Assembly: GCF_001429245.1 (NCBI RefSeq)
Contig: NZ_LMJE01000013.1
Location: 1-64,000 of the forward strand
DNA from: Rhizobium sp. Root274
Lineage (GTDB): Bacteria; Pseudomonadota; Alphaproteobacteria; Rhizobiales; Rhizobiaceae
Reading direction: 5' to 3'
DNA: 64,000 bases
Shown here: in pieces, positions 19,976-28,132 of the stretch
Layout of the letters: each line of letters starts with the position of its first letter
Numbering within the stretch: the first letter of the stretch is position 1
Program-made: the position numbers and the translations under genes
Notes under the pieces: generated by a model
Told to the model about the DNA's origin: nothing
The model's input: only the letters and a program-made list of their open reading frames with translations
Database searches by the model: none

Positions 19976-22900
19976 CTACGTTTTGTAAGAAAGACGGTGC
20001 AGGACCCGCCACGCTTGCGCGGGTATTGCTCGCCGGCACGGCCTTGGCGGTCGTGTTCGAAACCTCGACTGCAGCTTTCGCTGAAGGCAGCAGCGCAAGC
20101 TGCGCCAGCGGACAATGCTCGTCGGTGATCCGCGGCAAAATGCTGGACAACGGAGCAACCGGCACGCTGCCCGTAGGGGAAAACACCGAAAGGGGGGCAC
20201 CTGCCGCTGCAACGGCAGTCCCCTTCTCGATCAGCGTCGATGGTCAGGTCGTCGACGAGGGCGGTGAGCCCCGGCCCGCCGGGATCGGCGAAAACACGGC
20301 AAACAACAAGGCTGGAAAACAGCGCAAAACCGACGTCGACCTCAGCGCCGTCGACATCCAGGTCAAATTCGATGGCCTGGACACAAAGACCATGCTTAAC
20401 GTCTCGACTGTGCCTATTCGCAAGACCTACCAGGCGAACGAGGCCATCGTTTTCCAAGCCTCATCGAACTACCCCGCTTTCGTCCAGAAGGCGGAAATTC
20501 GGATAACAGACTCGTATACATCGAGCCCTTCCGGCCCCGTTGCGGTGCTGCCCATCGACCCCAACGGTCGCGCAACCTGGGCGATGCCGGAAGGAGATGT
20601 CAAAGATTTCGATTATGTTCTGAGGGTCTATGATGGACAGGGACGGTTCGACGAAACCGAGGCACTGATGCTGTCGCGCAGCGATAGCCGTTTCGAACCC
20701 GCAGCGAAGGAGGAAGCACCTGCGCCCGGCATGTTTGAAGACCGGACTGCAGTGCGCAATATCCCCGTCCATGGTGGAGCTGTCACGGTCTATGGACGCA
20801 ACGTGCCGGAAGGCTACGCCGTATCCGCCCTGGGAACGCAAGTTCCAACGGACAAGGACCATGCCTTCGTGATCCAGCGGATCCTTCCGCCCGGAGACCA
20901 CGCAGTTGACGTCTCGCTCGGTGGGATATCGAAGTCAGGGCGCCTCAACTTCAGCCGCGACGTCCACATCCCGCAAAACGAATGGTTCTATGTCGCCTTG
21001 GCTGACTTGACCGTCGGACGCAAAACCGGCGACCCGCATATCAAGATGGCGCGGGACGGCGAGTACGACCGCGTTTATACGCACGGTCGCCTAGCCTTCT
21101 ACCTCAAGGGCAAGATCAAAGGCGAATACCTGCTGACCGCCTCTGCTGATACCGGCGAAGACGATGTCCGAAACCTCTTTAAGGGGATGGATTCCAAGTC
21201 GAATGAAGAGATTCTCCGGCGTATCGATCCCGAAGAGTATTATCCTGTTTACGGCGACTCTTCGACCTCAGTCGAGGACGCTCCGACCAATGGCAAGTTC
21301 TATGTCCGCTTGTCGAAGGGCAACAGCCACGTAACCTGGGGCAACTTCAAGACAGACATCGAAGGTTCGGGTTTCGTACAGTCCGACCGTGCCCTCTACG
21401 GCGCCGAAGCCACCTATGTATCGCCGGATGTGACCTCGTTTGGCGAGAAACGCACCGGCGCCACAGTGTACGGGGCTCAGCCGGAAAGCGTGGCACAACG
21501 GGACGAGTTCCTGGCCACGGGCGGTTCAGCCTACTTCCTGAATCGCCAGGACATCACGACGGGCTCCGAAACGGTCACCATCGAGTACCGCAACAGTGTC
21601 ACAGGTGCGGTCGTCAGCGAAGAAGCACTGGTAGCAGATCAGGATTATTCGCTCGAATACTTCCAGGGCCTGCTTTTACTGCGCAAGGCACTGTCACAGT
21701 CCTCGTTGCCGACCGGTGCCGTCCGCTCATCCGCCCTCGGAACTCAGGCCTATCTGATTGTCCAGTACGAGTACACGCCCCTGATGACCGACATCGATGG
21801 CTACGCCCACGGCGCGCGGGTCCAGCGCTGGGTGAATGACAAGGTACGTCTTGGTCTTTCTGAATCCACCGACAAATCTGGCAGCATCAATCACACGATC
21901 GTCGGCGCTGGCATCCGGTTGCGTCACTCGGAAAAGACCTTCCTGGACGCCGAGATCGCCGGCTCCAAGGGCAAGGGCATGGCGACGACGACGTCCACAG
22001 ATGGTGGCCTGAGTTCCTCTGTCACCCAGAAGGTTGGAACCTTCAACCGAGCCGGCGCCTGGTCCATGCGTGGAGAACTTGACCTCGCAGACGTCGGCGT
22101 GAAATCGGTCACGGGCAAACTCTCTGGCGCCTATGAAAACCGCGCCGAGGGATTTGCGGAGGCCAGCGACAGCACGTCACTGGGCATTGAGCGCTGGGAT
22201 CTGCGCAGTGAGATCGACGTGTCGGAAGCGGTGAAGCTTTCGGGCACGCATGAGGAACTCAAAAATAGCGAAGGTAAGAAAAGTCTGGAGACATCTGCAG
22301 AGGTCGCCTGGCAGGTCAATAAGCAGCTGAAGATCACCACCGGCGCCACTCTGACGGACCTCCGCTCTCCCAGCGCGATTGCGGCTGGAAAATCGGGATA
22401 TGACGGCTCCCGTATCGATGGCGGCCTGCGCGCAGACTATGAGATCGACGACGACCGCTCGGTCTATGCCTTCGGTCAGGGAACGCTACGCACCTCGGGC
22501 GACATACGCCGCAACGACCGCATCGGTGTCGGTGGGCGTACCCAACTGACGGAAAAGGTCGGGGCGACCGCAGAAATCTCCGAAGGGACTACCGGTCTCG
22601 GCGGCGCCGCAGGCCTCGATTATAGTCCCACGGCCGACGATAAATACTACGTCGGCTACCGACTCGACCCCGACAGGGCGACTGCGCTCGAGACCGCCAA
22701 CGTCCTCTCCGGCAAAGACCGTGGTGTCTTTACGGCAGGATCTCGCAAGAAACTGACGGAAGAAGCCTCAGCTTTTGCCGAGAGCAGCTACGACCTCTAT
22801 GGTCGCCGCAAATCGCTCGCCCAGACTTATGGCGTCAACTACACGCCCGATGAGCTTTGGACCGTCGATACGGCTCTCACCACCGGCTCCATCAATGACG

Positions 22901-23694
22901 AGACAATTGATGCGAGCACGAACCTCCAAAGGTCGGATTTCGACCGGCAGGCCATTTCCAGTGCTGTCAGCTACAAGGACACTGAAAACGGATGGCGAGG
23001 CCGCATCAAGGGTGAAATCCGGCATGACGACTCCGCCGACGATACCCGTGACTCCAACACCTACGTGCTGGCTTCAAACTTCGCGGTAGAGACCTCCGAG
23101 AGTTGGCGCGTCCTGGCCGATATGGATATGGTCGTATCTAACGGAACTTCAGAGGCCCTCTCCTCCGGAGACTACATCGAAACCTCGCTGGGCTTTGCTT
23201 ATCGCCCCATCGACAACGACCGTTTCAACGCCCTCTTCCGCTACACCTATCTCTATGATTTGCCGGGTCTTGAGCAGACAACCTCAGTCACCTCGTCGGA
23301 GGAAGCGCTGAAGCAACGGAGCCACATTGTCTCGGCCGATCTATCTTACGATCTCCTGCCTTGGATCACGGTGGGCACGAAGCAGGCCTTGAGGTTTGGC
23401 GAGGTGAGCGAAGATTCGCTGGGTTCGGACTGGTCTTCGTCACTCGCCTACCTCGGCACCCTCAAAGGCGACCTCCACGTCGTCAAGAACTGGGATGCCC
23501 TTGTGGAAGCGCGCATGCTCAATCTGCCTTACGCCGGCACAACCGACTACGGGTTCCTAACGGCCGTCTACCGCCACGTCGGGGACAATTTCAAGGTGGG
23601 TGCGGGCTACAATTTCGGTCGGTTCACGGACGATTTGCGAGACATGACGCTTGATGATCGGGGCGTCTTTTTGAACCTCGTCGGAACCTACTGA
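19972..23694 (+). CDS. Large outer-membrane beta-barrel protein, operon partner of the giant repeat protein
   Basis: 1240 residues. Signal peptide LLAGTALAVVFETSTAAFA, with cleavage probably near residue 37. A variable Gly/Ala-rich segment comes next, then two beta-domains (IVFQASSNYPAFVQKAEIRITD, VHGGAVTVYGRNVPEG). A conserved block at about 415-580 carries DPEEYYPVYGDSST, VTWGNFKTDIEGSGFVQSDRALYGAEATY, DEFLATGGSAYFLNRQDIT and DYSLEYFQGLLLLRKAL. I recognise this block from large envelope proteins that often travel with DUF11 repeats. From about 600 to the end there are alternating amphipathic strands with turns, and the last residue is Tyr (GVFLNLVGTY), as expected for BAM-inserted barrels. 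Its start overlaps the stop of the giant gene by 4 nt. It may be the export pore or membrane anchor for that protein. It does not look like a TonB-dependent receptor: no TonB box or plug was seen. Confidence 0.8.
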   Translation: MTTFCKKDGAGPATLARVLLAGTALAVVFETSTAAFAEGSSASCASGQCSSVIRGKMLDNGATGTLPVGENTERGAPAAATAVPFSISVDGQVVDEGGEPRPAGIGENTANNKAGKQRKTDVDLSAVDIQVKFDGLDTKTMLNVSTVPIRKTYQANEAIVFQASSNYPAFVQKAEIRITDSYTSSPSGPVAVLPIDPNGRATWAMPEGDVKDFDYVLRVYDGQGRFDETEALMLSRSDSRFEPAAKEEAPAPGMFEDRTAVRNIPVHGGAVTVYGRNVPEGYAVSALGTQVPTDKDHAFVIQRILPPGDHAVDVSLGGISKSGRLNFSRDVHIPQNEWFYVALADLTVGRKTGDPHIKMARDGEYDRVYTHGRLAFYLKGKIKGEYLLTASADTGEDDVRNLFKGMDSKSNEEILRRIDPEEYYPVYGDSSTSVEDAPTNGKFYVRLSKGNSHVTWGNFKTDIEGSGFVQSDRALYGAEATYVSPDVTSFGEKRTGATVYGAQPESVAQRDEFLATGGSAYFLNRQDITTGSETVTIEYRNSVTGAVVSEEALVADQDYSLEYFQGLLLLRKALSQSSLPTGAVRSSALGTQAYLIVQYEYTPLMTDIDGYAHGARVQRWVNDKVRLGLSESTDKSGSINHTIVGAGIRLRHSEKTFLDAEIAGSKGKGMATTTSTDGGLSSSVTQKVGTFNRAGAWSMRGELDLADVGVKSVTGKLSGAYENRAEGFAEASDSTSLGIERWDLRSEIDVSEAVKLSGTHEELKNSEGKKSLETSAEVAWQVNKQLKITTGATLTDLRSPSAIAAGKSGYDGSRIDGGLRADYEIDDDRSVYAFGQGTLRTSGDIRRNDRIGVGGRTQLTEKVGATAEISEGTTGLGGAAGLDYSPTADDKYYVGYRLDPDRATALETANVLSGKDRGVFTAGSRKKLTEEASAFAESSYDLYGRRKSLAQTYGVNYTPDELWTVDTALTTGSINDETIDASTNLQRSDFDRQAISSAVSYKDTENGWRGRIKGEIRHDDSADDTRDSNTYVLASNFAVETSESWRVLADMDMVVSNGTSEALSSGDYIETSLGFAYRPIDNDRFNALFRYTYLYDLPGLEQTTSVTSSEEALKQRSHIVSADLSYDLLPWITVGTKQALRFGEVSEDSLGSDWSSSLAYLGTLKGDLHVVKNWDALVEARMLNLPYAGTTDYGFLTAVYRHVGDNFKVGAGYNFGRFTDDLRDMTLDDRGVFLNLVGTY

Positions 23695-23712
23695 CAAACT
23701 GGATCGCCCCCT

Positions 23713-25341
23713 ATGCCAGAATTGAAAGCAGGCGCCATGTTCGACGGCAACTATGTGATTTTCGATAGCGACAACAAGATCGCTTACCTGAGTAGCGCGG
23801 TGCGGCGCGCGATGCCTGAGCTGCATGTCTTCTTGAGGATCGGCTCTCGTATGGAAGAGGCTCTGGGCCTGATATGGGACCAGTTCTTCGAGGGCCGAAC
23901 CTATGAGAGCGCGCTAGCGCCCGGAAAGGCACGAAGCGACTGGGTCAAACTCCAGCTCGATGGAGCCCATACCAGAGGGCAACTGGAAAATGAGGTCACG
24001 TCAAACTCTGCGGTGCGACTTCACTTCCGGCGCCTGCCATTCGGCTTCAAAATGCTGACGATCGACCCGGAAAGCCGCTCCAACTCGTCGGCGTTTGGTC
24101 TGGGCTTATCGAACAGGCAGGCCATCGACATCAGCGCGTTCATGAACGTTCCGCGACCAGTTCTCATCGAGGACCGCGATTCTCGGATCGTGTTGATCAA
24201 CCACGCACTCGCAGACCTACTTGTGGTCGATCACTACACAGCATCGGGTCGAAAAACTGAATCGATTGTGCCCCTGGTCGAGACCCATGACCATAGGGAG
24301 GTCTGCAATCGGGTTCTGGAGACAGGCAACGCCATCACAACCCACAGAAACCTCCGAAAGGATGACCTTACCCGCCAGTTTGATGTTCGCACACAGCGCC
24401 TCTTCTCTGCAGGCGAATATCTTTTGCTCAATGATTTCTTGGAAATTTCGCCGCCAAGCAAGGTATCGGTCGGACGGCAGCCTCAACTGGCGCCGTCGTC
24501 CTCCGGCAAGATCATCGATTTTCCCGAAAAGCGCGAGCGTTTGGCGCGTCAGCATCGTTCTCCATCCTTGATGAGGATTCACCGGCCCAAGGCAATCATG
24601 GTCACCGAAAGCAACGGCTTTGAACAAAAGGCATCGTCCGTTCTGTCCCACTATCATGTCGAGCGCAGCGTGACGCGCAATCGGGGCGCCATGGAAACCA
24701 TGTTGCGCTCCGGTTGGTCAACCCATGCAGACTCGTTGATAGTCGTTGCCGATGCGAAGTCACACTGGGCAAGAGAGGCGATACTCAAGGAAACCTTCGC
24801 GCCTGTCTTGATCGTGCACGAGGAGCAGGTCGTCGAAGAACTCACCCATTTTCTGGAGATGCCGGACCGACGGATGGGCTCTGTCTCGATTGCTCGGGGC
24901 TCCGGCAAGAAGGAAGTCCGCCAGGATTTCATGAAGCCCCTGGTGCGCAACTGGTTCATCGATGCTCTTCTGGTAGAGGACGACCTGGAGAAGGGTGTCG
25001 AATTTGCCGCGATGCTGCATGAACTCGGTTGCCATACGGAAGTTGTTGAACTCTCGACTTTCGCCACACGCAATCGCTCGATCATTGAGCCTCAGATCAT
25101 CTTTTTCAGCCTTGCGAACGCGCTCTCGCCGGTCATGATCACCTCCTGGGTCATGGCACGCTATCGTCATAGACAGGGGATCCCCTTGATTGGTCTTGTT
25201 CCGGCGGAGCTTGAGACCATCCGGAACCAGTTCCTCGACATGGGCATGGATGACGCAATTACGACCCCGGTCACAAAAGAGGATATCCGAGGCATCCTGG
25301 CGCGCCACTTCCCCTTTCGTGTTGGTGGATCAAGCCTGTGA
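23713..25341 (+). CDS. PAS-domain signalling protein with degenerate receiver domains
   Basis: 542 residues, cytosolic. The N-terminal part (about 9-120) and residues 150-260 (RPVLIEDRDSRIVLINHALADLLV...NRVLETGNAITTHRN) look like PAS folds. Two Rossmann-like receiver folds follow, one at about 295-395 (KAIMVTESNGFEQKASSVL) and one at about 415-540 (IDALLVEDDLEKGVEFAAMLHELG). In the last, the acidic pocket (EDD) is kept, but the phospho-acceptor position at the end of strand 3 reads QIIFFSLANA instead of ...LLD.., and the usual KP is TPVT. It is therefore a pseudo-receiver that probably cannot be phosphorylated. There is no kinase, GGDEF or DNA-binding domain. It starts 18 nt after the barrel gene (an ATG at 23737 is also possible) and its end overlaps the L,D-transpeptidase start. 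It probably controls assembly or activity of the surface system. Confidence 0.65.
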   Translation: MPELKAGAMFDGNYVIFDSDNKIAYLSSAVRRAMPELHVFLRIGSRMEEALGLIWDQFFEGRTYESALAPGKARSDWVKLQLDGAHTRGQLENEVTSNSAVRLHFRRLPFGFKMLTIDPESRSNSSAFGLGLSNRQAIDISAFMNVPRPVLIEDRDSRIVLINHALADLLVVDHYTASGRKTESIVPLVETHDHREVCNRVLETGNAITTHRNLRKDDLTRQFDVRTQRLFSAGEYLLLNDFLEISPPSKVSVGRQPQLAPSSSGKIIDFPEKRERLARQHRSPSLMRIHRPKAIMVTESNGFEQKASSVLSHYHVERSVTRNRGAMETMLRSGWSTHADSLIVVADAKSHWAREAILKETFAPVLIVHEEQVVEELTHFLEMPDRRMGSVSIARGSGKKEVRQDFMKPLVRNWFIDALLVEDDLEKGVEFAAMLHELGCHTEVVELSTFATRNRSIIEPQIIFFSLANALSPVMITSWVMARYRHRQGIPLIGLVPAELETIRNQFLDMGMDDAITTPVTKEDIRGILARHFPFRVGGSSL

Positions 25342-26015
25342 GCAAGATCAGCCAATACGGAAGCGCAACGCCCTTCCCCCGAAGAACTTTCCTGACTGTG
25401 TTCTTTGCTCTCGCCGCAAACGGAACCCTGACCGCCCGACCCTTCGGCTCTCCTTCGGCCGGCTCGGCAGCCGAATTTGATTATTCTGCAATCTACGGAA
25501 AGGGATCAGATCACGGAGTCGATCTGCCAGCCGTCCCCTATGCCAAGCTGGAGAAAAGACTTCTGAGGCATGTCGTTACGGTTGAGCCTGGACTTCCGTC
25601 AGGTCTCATCTGGACCGACATGTCCCGACACAACCTCTATGTCTCCACGACATCCGGTCAGGCGATCCGCTATGGAATTGGCATTGGACGCCAGGGCGTC
25701 CGCTGGACAGGAAAAGGGGTCGTGGAGACGATACGCACCTGGCCGAGCTGGACGCCGACCAGAGAGATGCGGGACCGTTGGCCCGAACTGGAGGCCTATG
25801 GAGAAGGTGTGCCGGGAGGCTTGCAGAACCCCCTTGGCGCAAGAGCCCTCTATATCTTCGAGAATGGTCGCGACACATTGTATCGAGTGCATGGGACCCC
25901 GGAATGGTGGAGCATCGGGCGCGACATGTCATCCGGCTGCATTCGGATGTTGAATCAGGACGTGATCGATCTCAGCACCAGGGTGGCAACGGGTGCGATT
26001 ATCGATGCGCGGTGA
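25338..26015 (+). CDS. Tat-exported L,D-transpeptidase (YkuD domain)
   Basis: 225 residues starting at a GTG that overlaps the previous stop (GTGA). The N-terminus has a twin-arginine motif (PRRTFLTVFFALAANG), suggesting Tat export to the periplasm. The YkuD catalytic block is complete: HGTPEWWSIGRDMSSGCIRMLNQDVIDL, with the active-site His, Ser, Gly, Cys and Arg. Upstream strands such as LYVSTTSGQAIRYGIGIGRQGVRWTGKG and the TPTREM segment match the family. L,D-transpeptidases make 3-3 peptidoglycan crosslinks or attach proteins to meso-diaminopimelate. In alphaproteobacteria they are known to link outer-membrane barrels to peptidoglycan. Its place as the last gene of the surface operon suggests it anchors the barrel or repeat protein to the wall; this is an inference. 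Confidence 0.88.
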   Translation: MSKISQYGSATPFPRRTFLTVFFALAANGTLTARPFGSPSAGSAAEFDYSAIYGKGSDHGVDLPAVPYAKLEKRLLRHVVTVEPGLPSGLIWTDMSRHNLYVSTTSGQAIRYGIGIGRQGVRWTGKGVVETIRTWPSWTPTREMRDRWPELEAYGEGVPGGLQNPLGARALYIFENGRDTLYRVHGTPEWWSIGRDMSSGCIRMLNQDVIDLSTRVATGAIIDAR

Positions 26016-26036
26016 TGAACCCGAACCTGCTCTCTT

Positions 26037-27032
26037 TCAACTGGACGTCGCGAACAGCCAGGTGGCAAAATCGCTGTCGGTTTCAACGGATTTTGCCTGC
26101 ATGCGCACGTCGCTAGGACAGCAACCGAACCTCGCGCGGAATTGCCGGCTGAATGTGGCGCTGTCCGCAAAGCCGAACTCCTCCGCAATTGCCGCGATCG
26201 TCCGCCGGTGGCCGCTTTTCAAGATTGCGTCATAGCTCGCCTTCAGCCGGCTAGAGAGGACATATTTTTCCACCCCGCCTTCGGCTTCGAAGATCTTGTA
26301 GAGCTGTCGTCTTGAGACATTGAGCTTCGCCCCCAGCGCTTTGGACGAAAGGTCTGGAGAATTAAGGTTTGACGACACATATTGCCGCGCGATCTCCAGC
26401 CGCGCAGCCATCAGCGGCGCCTCCTCCATGAGGCCCATGGATCCAGAGGTCGTGACACAGGCGCGGATCATGGATTGGGTCGTTTCCGCCATGAGATCGA
26501 CCTCTTGCGGACTGGCTGATGGCAGCACACTGACCATGGCTGACAGATAATGTGCCAGAAGCGGATGAAAACCTGGACCTCCATGGGAGGAGTTAGCTAG
26601 CTGATCGAGCGTCCTCGCCAGTCCAACAAACTGCAGTCGAGGCAAATAGAGAGACAGAGAGTGGTTGGCCGAAACGTAGCCGCGCAGCGGCTGACCCAGT
26701 CGACGCACATCGAGCGCATTGGCCTCTTGGCGAACGGTCTTTCCATCGACTTCGATCTCGGCAAAACCAGTCAATCGGAGTGTGACCTTCCAGAAGTCTT
26801 CATCGGCACCCTTTTTCGAGCGCGGCTCGAAAACAAATGCATCCGACTGTCCAATGACGATCTTGATCGTGCCCAGAGAATAGCCCTTAGCCGTTCCGAC
26901 AAAGCCTGCTCCTCGTAGGGCAACGGCCGGAAGATGCAAATCTTCGAGACATCCAAATTCGCGACGATAACTCTCAAATTGGGCAGCAGGTTCAAATTTG
27001 TCAGAACTAAAAGTATATATTGGGAGAACCAT
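26037..27032 (-). CDS. AraC-family transcriptional regulator (second of three)
   Basis: 331 residues. The N-terminal domain contains FWKVTLRLTGFAEIEVDGKTVRQEANALDVRRLGQPLRGYVS, typical of the AraC_binding_2 type. The C-terminal domain has LSSKALGAKLNVSRRQLYKIFEAEGGVEKYVLSSRLKASYDAI followed by TIAAIAEEFGFADSATFSRQFRARFGCCPSDVR, the two HTH elements. AGGAAG lies 6 nt before the ATG. It converges with the transpeptidase gene, with 21 nt between the stops. It shares domain order and the LYK.FE..GGVE.Y stretch with the genes at 8933 and 28133, so the three are paralogues. The DNA upstream of its start is AT-rich. Confidence 0.88.
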   Translation of the reverse strand: MVLPIYTFSSDKFEPAAQFESYRREFGCLEDLHLPAVALRGAGFVGTAKGYSLGTIKIVIGQSDAFVFEPRSKKGADEDFWKVTLRLTGFAEIEVDGKTVRQEANALDVRRLGQPLRGYVSANHSLSLYLPRLQFVGLARTLDQLANSSHGGPGFHPLLAHYLSAMVSVLPSASPQEVDLMAETTQSMIRACVTTSGSMGLMEEAPLMAARLEIARQYVSSNLNSPDLSSKALGAKLNVSRRQLYKIFEAEGGVEKYVLSSRLKASYDAILKSGHRRTIAAIAEEFGFADSATFSRQFRARFGCCPSDVRMQAKSVETDSDFATWLFATSS

Positions 27033-27549
27033 CGTTCACTTCCTGAACGAATGGCGAAATGAGACGCAGATATCCAGTCACGCTCGAAATAAGCGCGGTA
27101 ATAAGACGATATATTTTGATACTAGCTAGATTTTTTGTTTATATATCTGGATATATGCCGATGTAATTCATTTGCACCATTCAGAATCTATCCGATCAGC
27201 CAAACTTAAACTGGCTAGATCATTTTTCTATTTTAGCGGTGCAGACGAAAGAATAGTCAGGGATGCAGATTTTTTGCTGAAATGTGCAAAGGTGCGCTGA
27301 CGAAGGGTGACTGATCTTGCAGCAGCGAAGAGCAGCCCGATACTGGGTTCAGACACAGAACCACATCGAGCGGGAAAGAGCTCGCCTCGACCACGACTAG
27401 CTCTGAGGACGAAACGTGGGTCTTTGCTTGTCTTGCGGAGGGGAAATCTTAAGCCCCGCCCTCATGGCGTCTCGTTGACCTAACTCTGCCTCCGACGTGT
27501 CGGATGAACGGGTAGACAAACAGTCCGGCGGACACTTGAGAAGCGCGAG
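27033..27549. other. AT-rich non-coding DNA upstream of the second AraC gene
   Basis: The first 270 bases or so are markedly AT-rich compared with the surrounding genes (runs such as gatatattttgat and tagattttttgtttatatat). They presumably hold the promoter of the leftward AraC gene. No protein-coding frame with a credible start was found. The next 250 bases return to normal GC content and also show no recognisable gene. Low GC next to regulators is often seen at horizontally acquired segments. Confidence 0.4.
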
Positions 27550-27588
27550 TAGGGAAACAACCATCCTCGCTCGAAAGGAGGTTCCCTA
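27550..27588 (+). promoter_or_regulatory. Hairpin that could hide the ribosome binding site of a small ORF
   Basis: TAGGGAA (27550-27556) pairs with TTCCCTA (27582-27588), and inner CC/CCT blocks can pair with AGGAGG. The sequence AAAGGAGG at about 27575-27582, a near-perfect Shine-Dalgarno 7 nt before an ATG at 27590, lies in the 3' arm and would be sequestered. This is the layout of a thermosensor or translational switch. No known riboswitch consensus was recognised. Confidence 0.4.
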
Positions 27589-27589
27589 T

Positions 27590-27727
27590 ATGCTCTGGGC
27601 GGCGAAAGCGAGGTTTCCCTCGCCTCCGCCGCCCAGGTCCGCCGCAGAGGGTTCTGAACGAAACCGTATCAGAAAGCCGTGTCCGAGGTGTGGGGCGCCT
27701 CGTGCTGGCCGCAGACGCGGGCCTTGA
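27590..27727 (+). CDS. Possible 45-residue basic protein with one CPxCG motif
   Basis: An ATG 7 nt after AAAGGAGG opens a frame of 45 codons, starting MLWAAKARFPSPPPPRSAAE and ending in a basic tail with KPCPRCGAPRAGRRRG. The single CxxC knuckle resembles half of a zinc ribbon. The ribosome site is unusually good for this window, which is the main support. The composition (Pro/Arg-rich) and the strong hairpin inside the frame argue that the region may instead be a structured RNA. No homologue is recognised and no function is proposed. Confidence 0.3.
   Translation: MLWAAKARFPSPPPPRSAAEGSERNRIRKPCPRCGAPRAGRRRGP
27595..27636. other. Perfect nested inverted repeat, 42 nt
   Basis: CTGGGCGGCG (27595-27604) is complementary to CGCCGCCCAG (27627-27636). 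Inside, GCGAGG (27608-27613) pairs with CCTCGC (27618-27623) around a TTTC loop, with a symmetrical 3-nt internal bulge. Sixteen base pairs of GC-rich stem make this one of the strongest hairpins in the window. It has no T-tract on either strand, so it is not a simple terminator. It may be part of a non-coding RNA. Confidence 0.55.
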
Positions 27728-27787
27728 ACTCTCTTGGGCATGAAGCCGGCAAGGAAAGCCCTTGGCGGTCACAACGAGCACTTGTGG

Positions 27788-28099
27788 TCATTTGACCACG
27801 ATACCGCGAGCCCACCAGCCGAGCGCAGTAAAGAAAAGGGCGACACCGAGAAGGGCCATGACCTCAACCAGTTCCCCGCGCGCCAAAGATGCAACTAATG
27901 CTCCAGAGACTGCAGAAACGCCCATTCCGGCAACCGCAAGGTGCTGATCCGCACACTCAAGCACCTCGTCGTCGACCAGATCTCGCTGCTCCAAATGCTG
28001 CCCTCCGGGACCAACCAAGGCCCTGATGGAATCATTATTGCCACTGAACCTCAGAGACTTGAATGGCTGAGGGTGCCCATTGCTTGCCTCAGAATGCAT
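27788..28099 (-). CDS. Possible small membrane protein
   Basis: A 103-codon frame whose C-terminal half carries two likely membrane helices: HLAVAGMGVSAVSGALVASLA, then MALLGVALFFTALGWWARGIVV. The first 40 residues (SEASNGHPQPFKSLRFSGNNDSIRALVGPGG) are polar and unremarkable, and the start has no clear ribosome site, so a shorter form starting at an internal codon is possible. It lies between the second and third AraC genes on the same strand as both. No family is recognised. It could be a chance open frame in GC-rich DNA. Confidence 0.35.
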   Translation of the reverse strand: MHSEASNGHPQPFKSLRFSGNNDSIRALVGPGGQHLEQRDLVDDEVLECADQHLAVAGMGVSAVSGALVASLARGELVEVMALLGVALFFTALGWWARGIVVK

Positions 28100-28132
28100 C
28101 CGGGGCTGGCCGGAGTTGCGGGGCAGAGTGGC

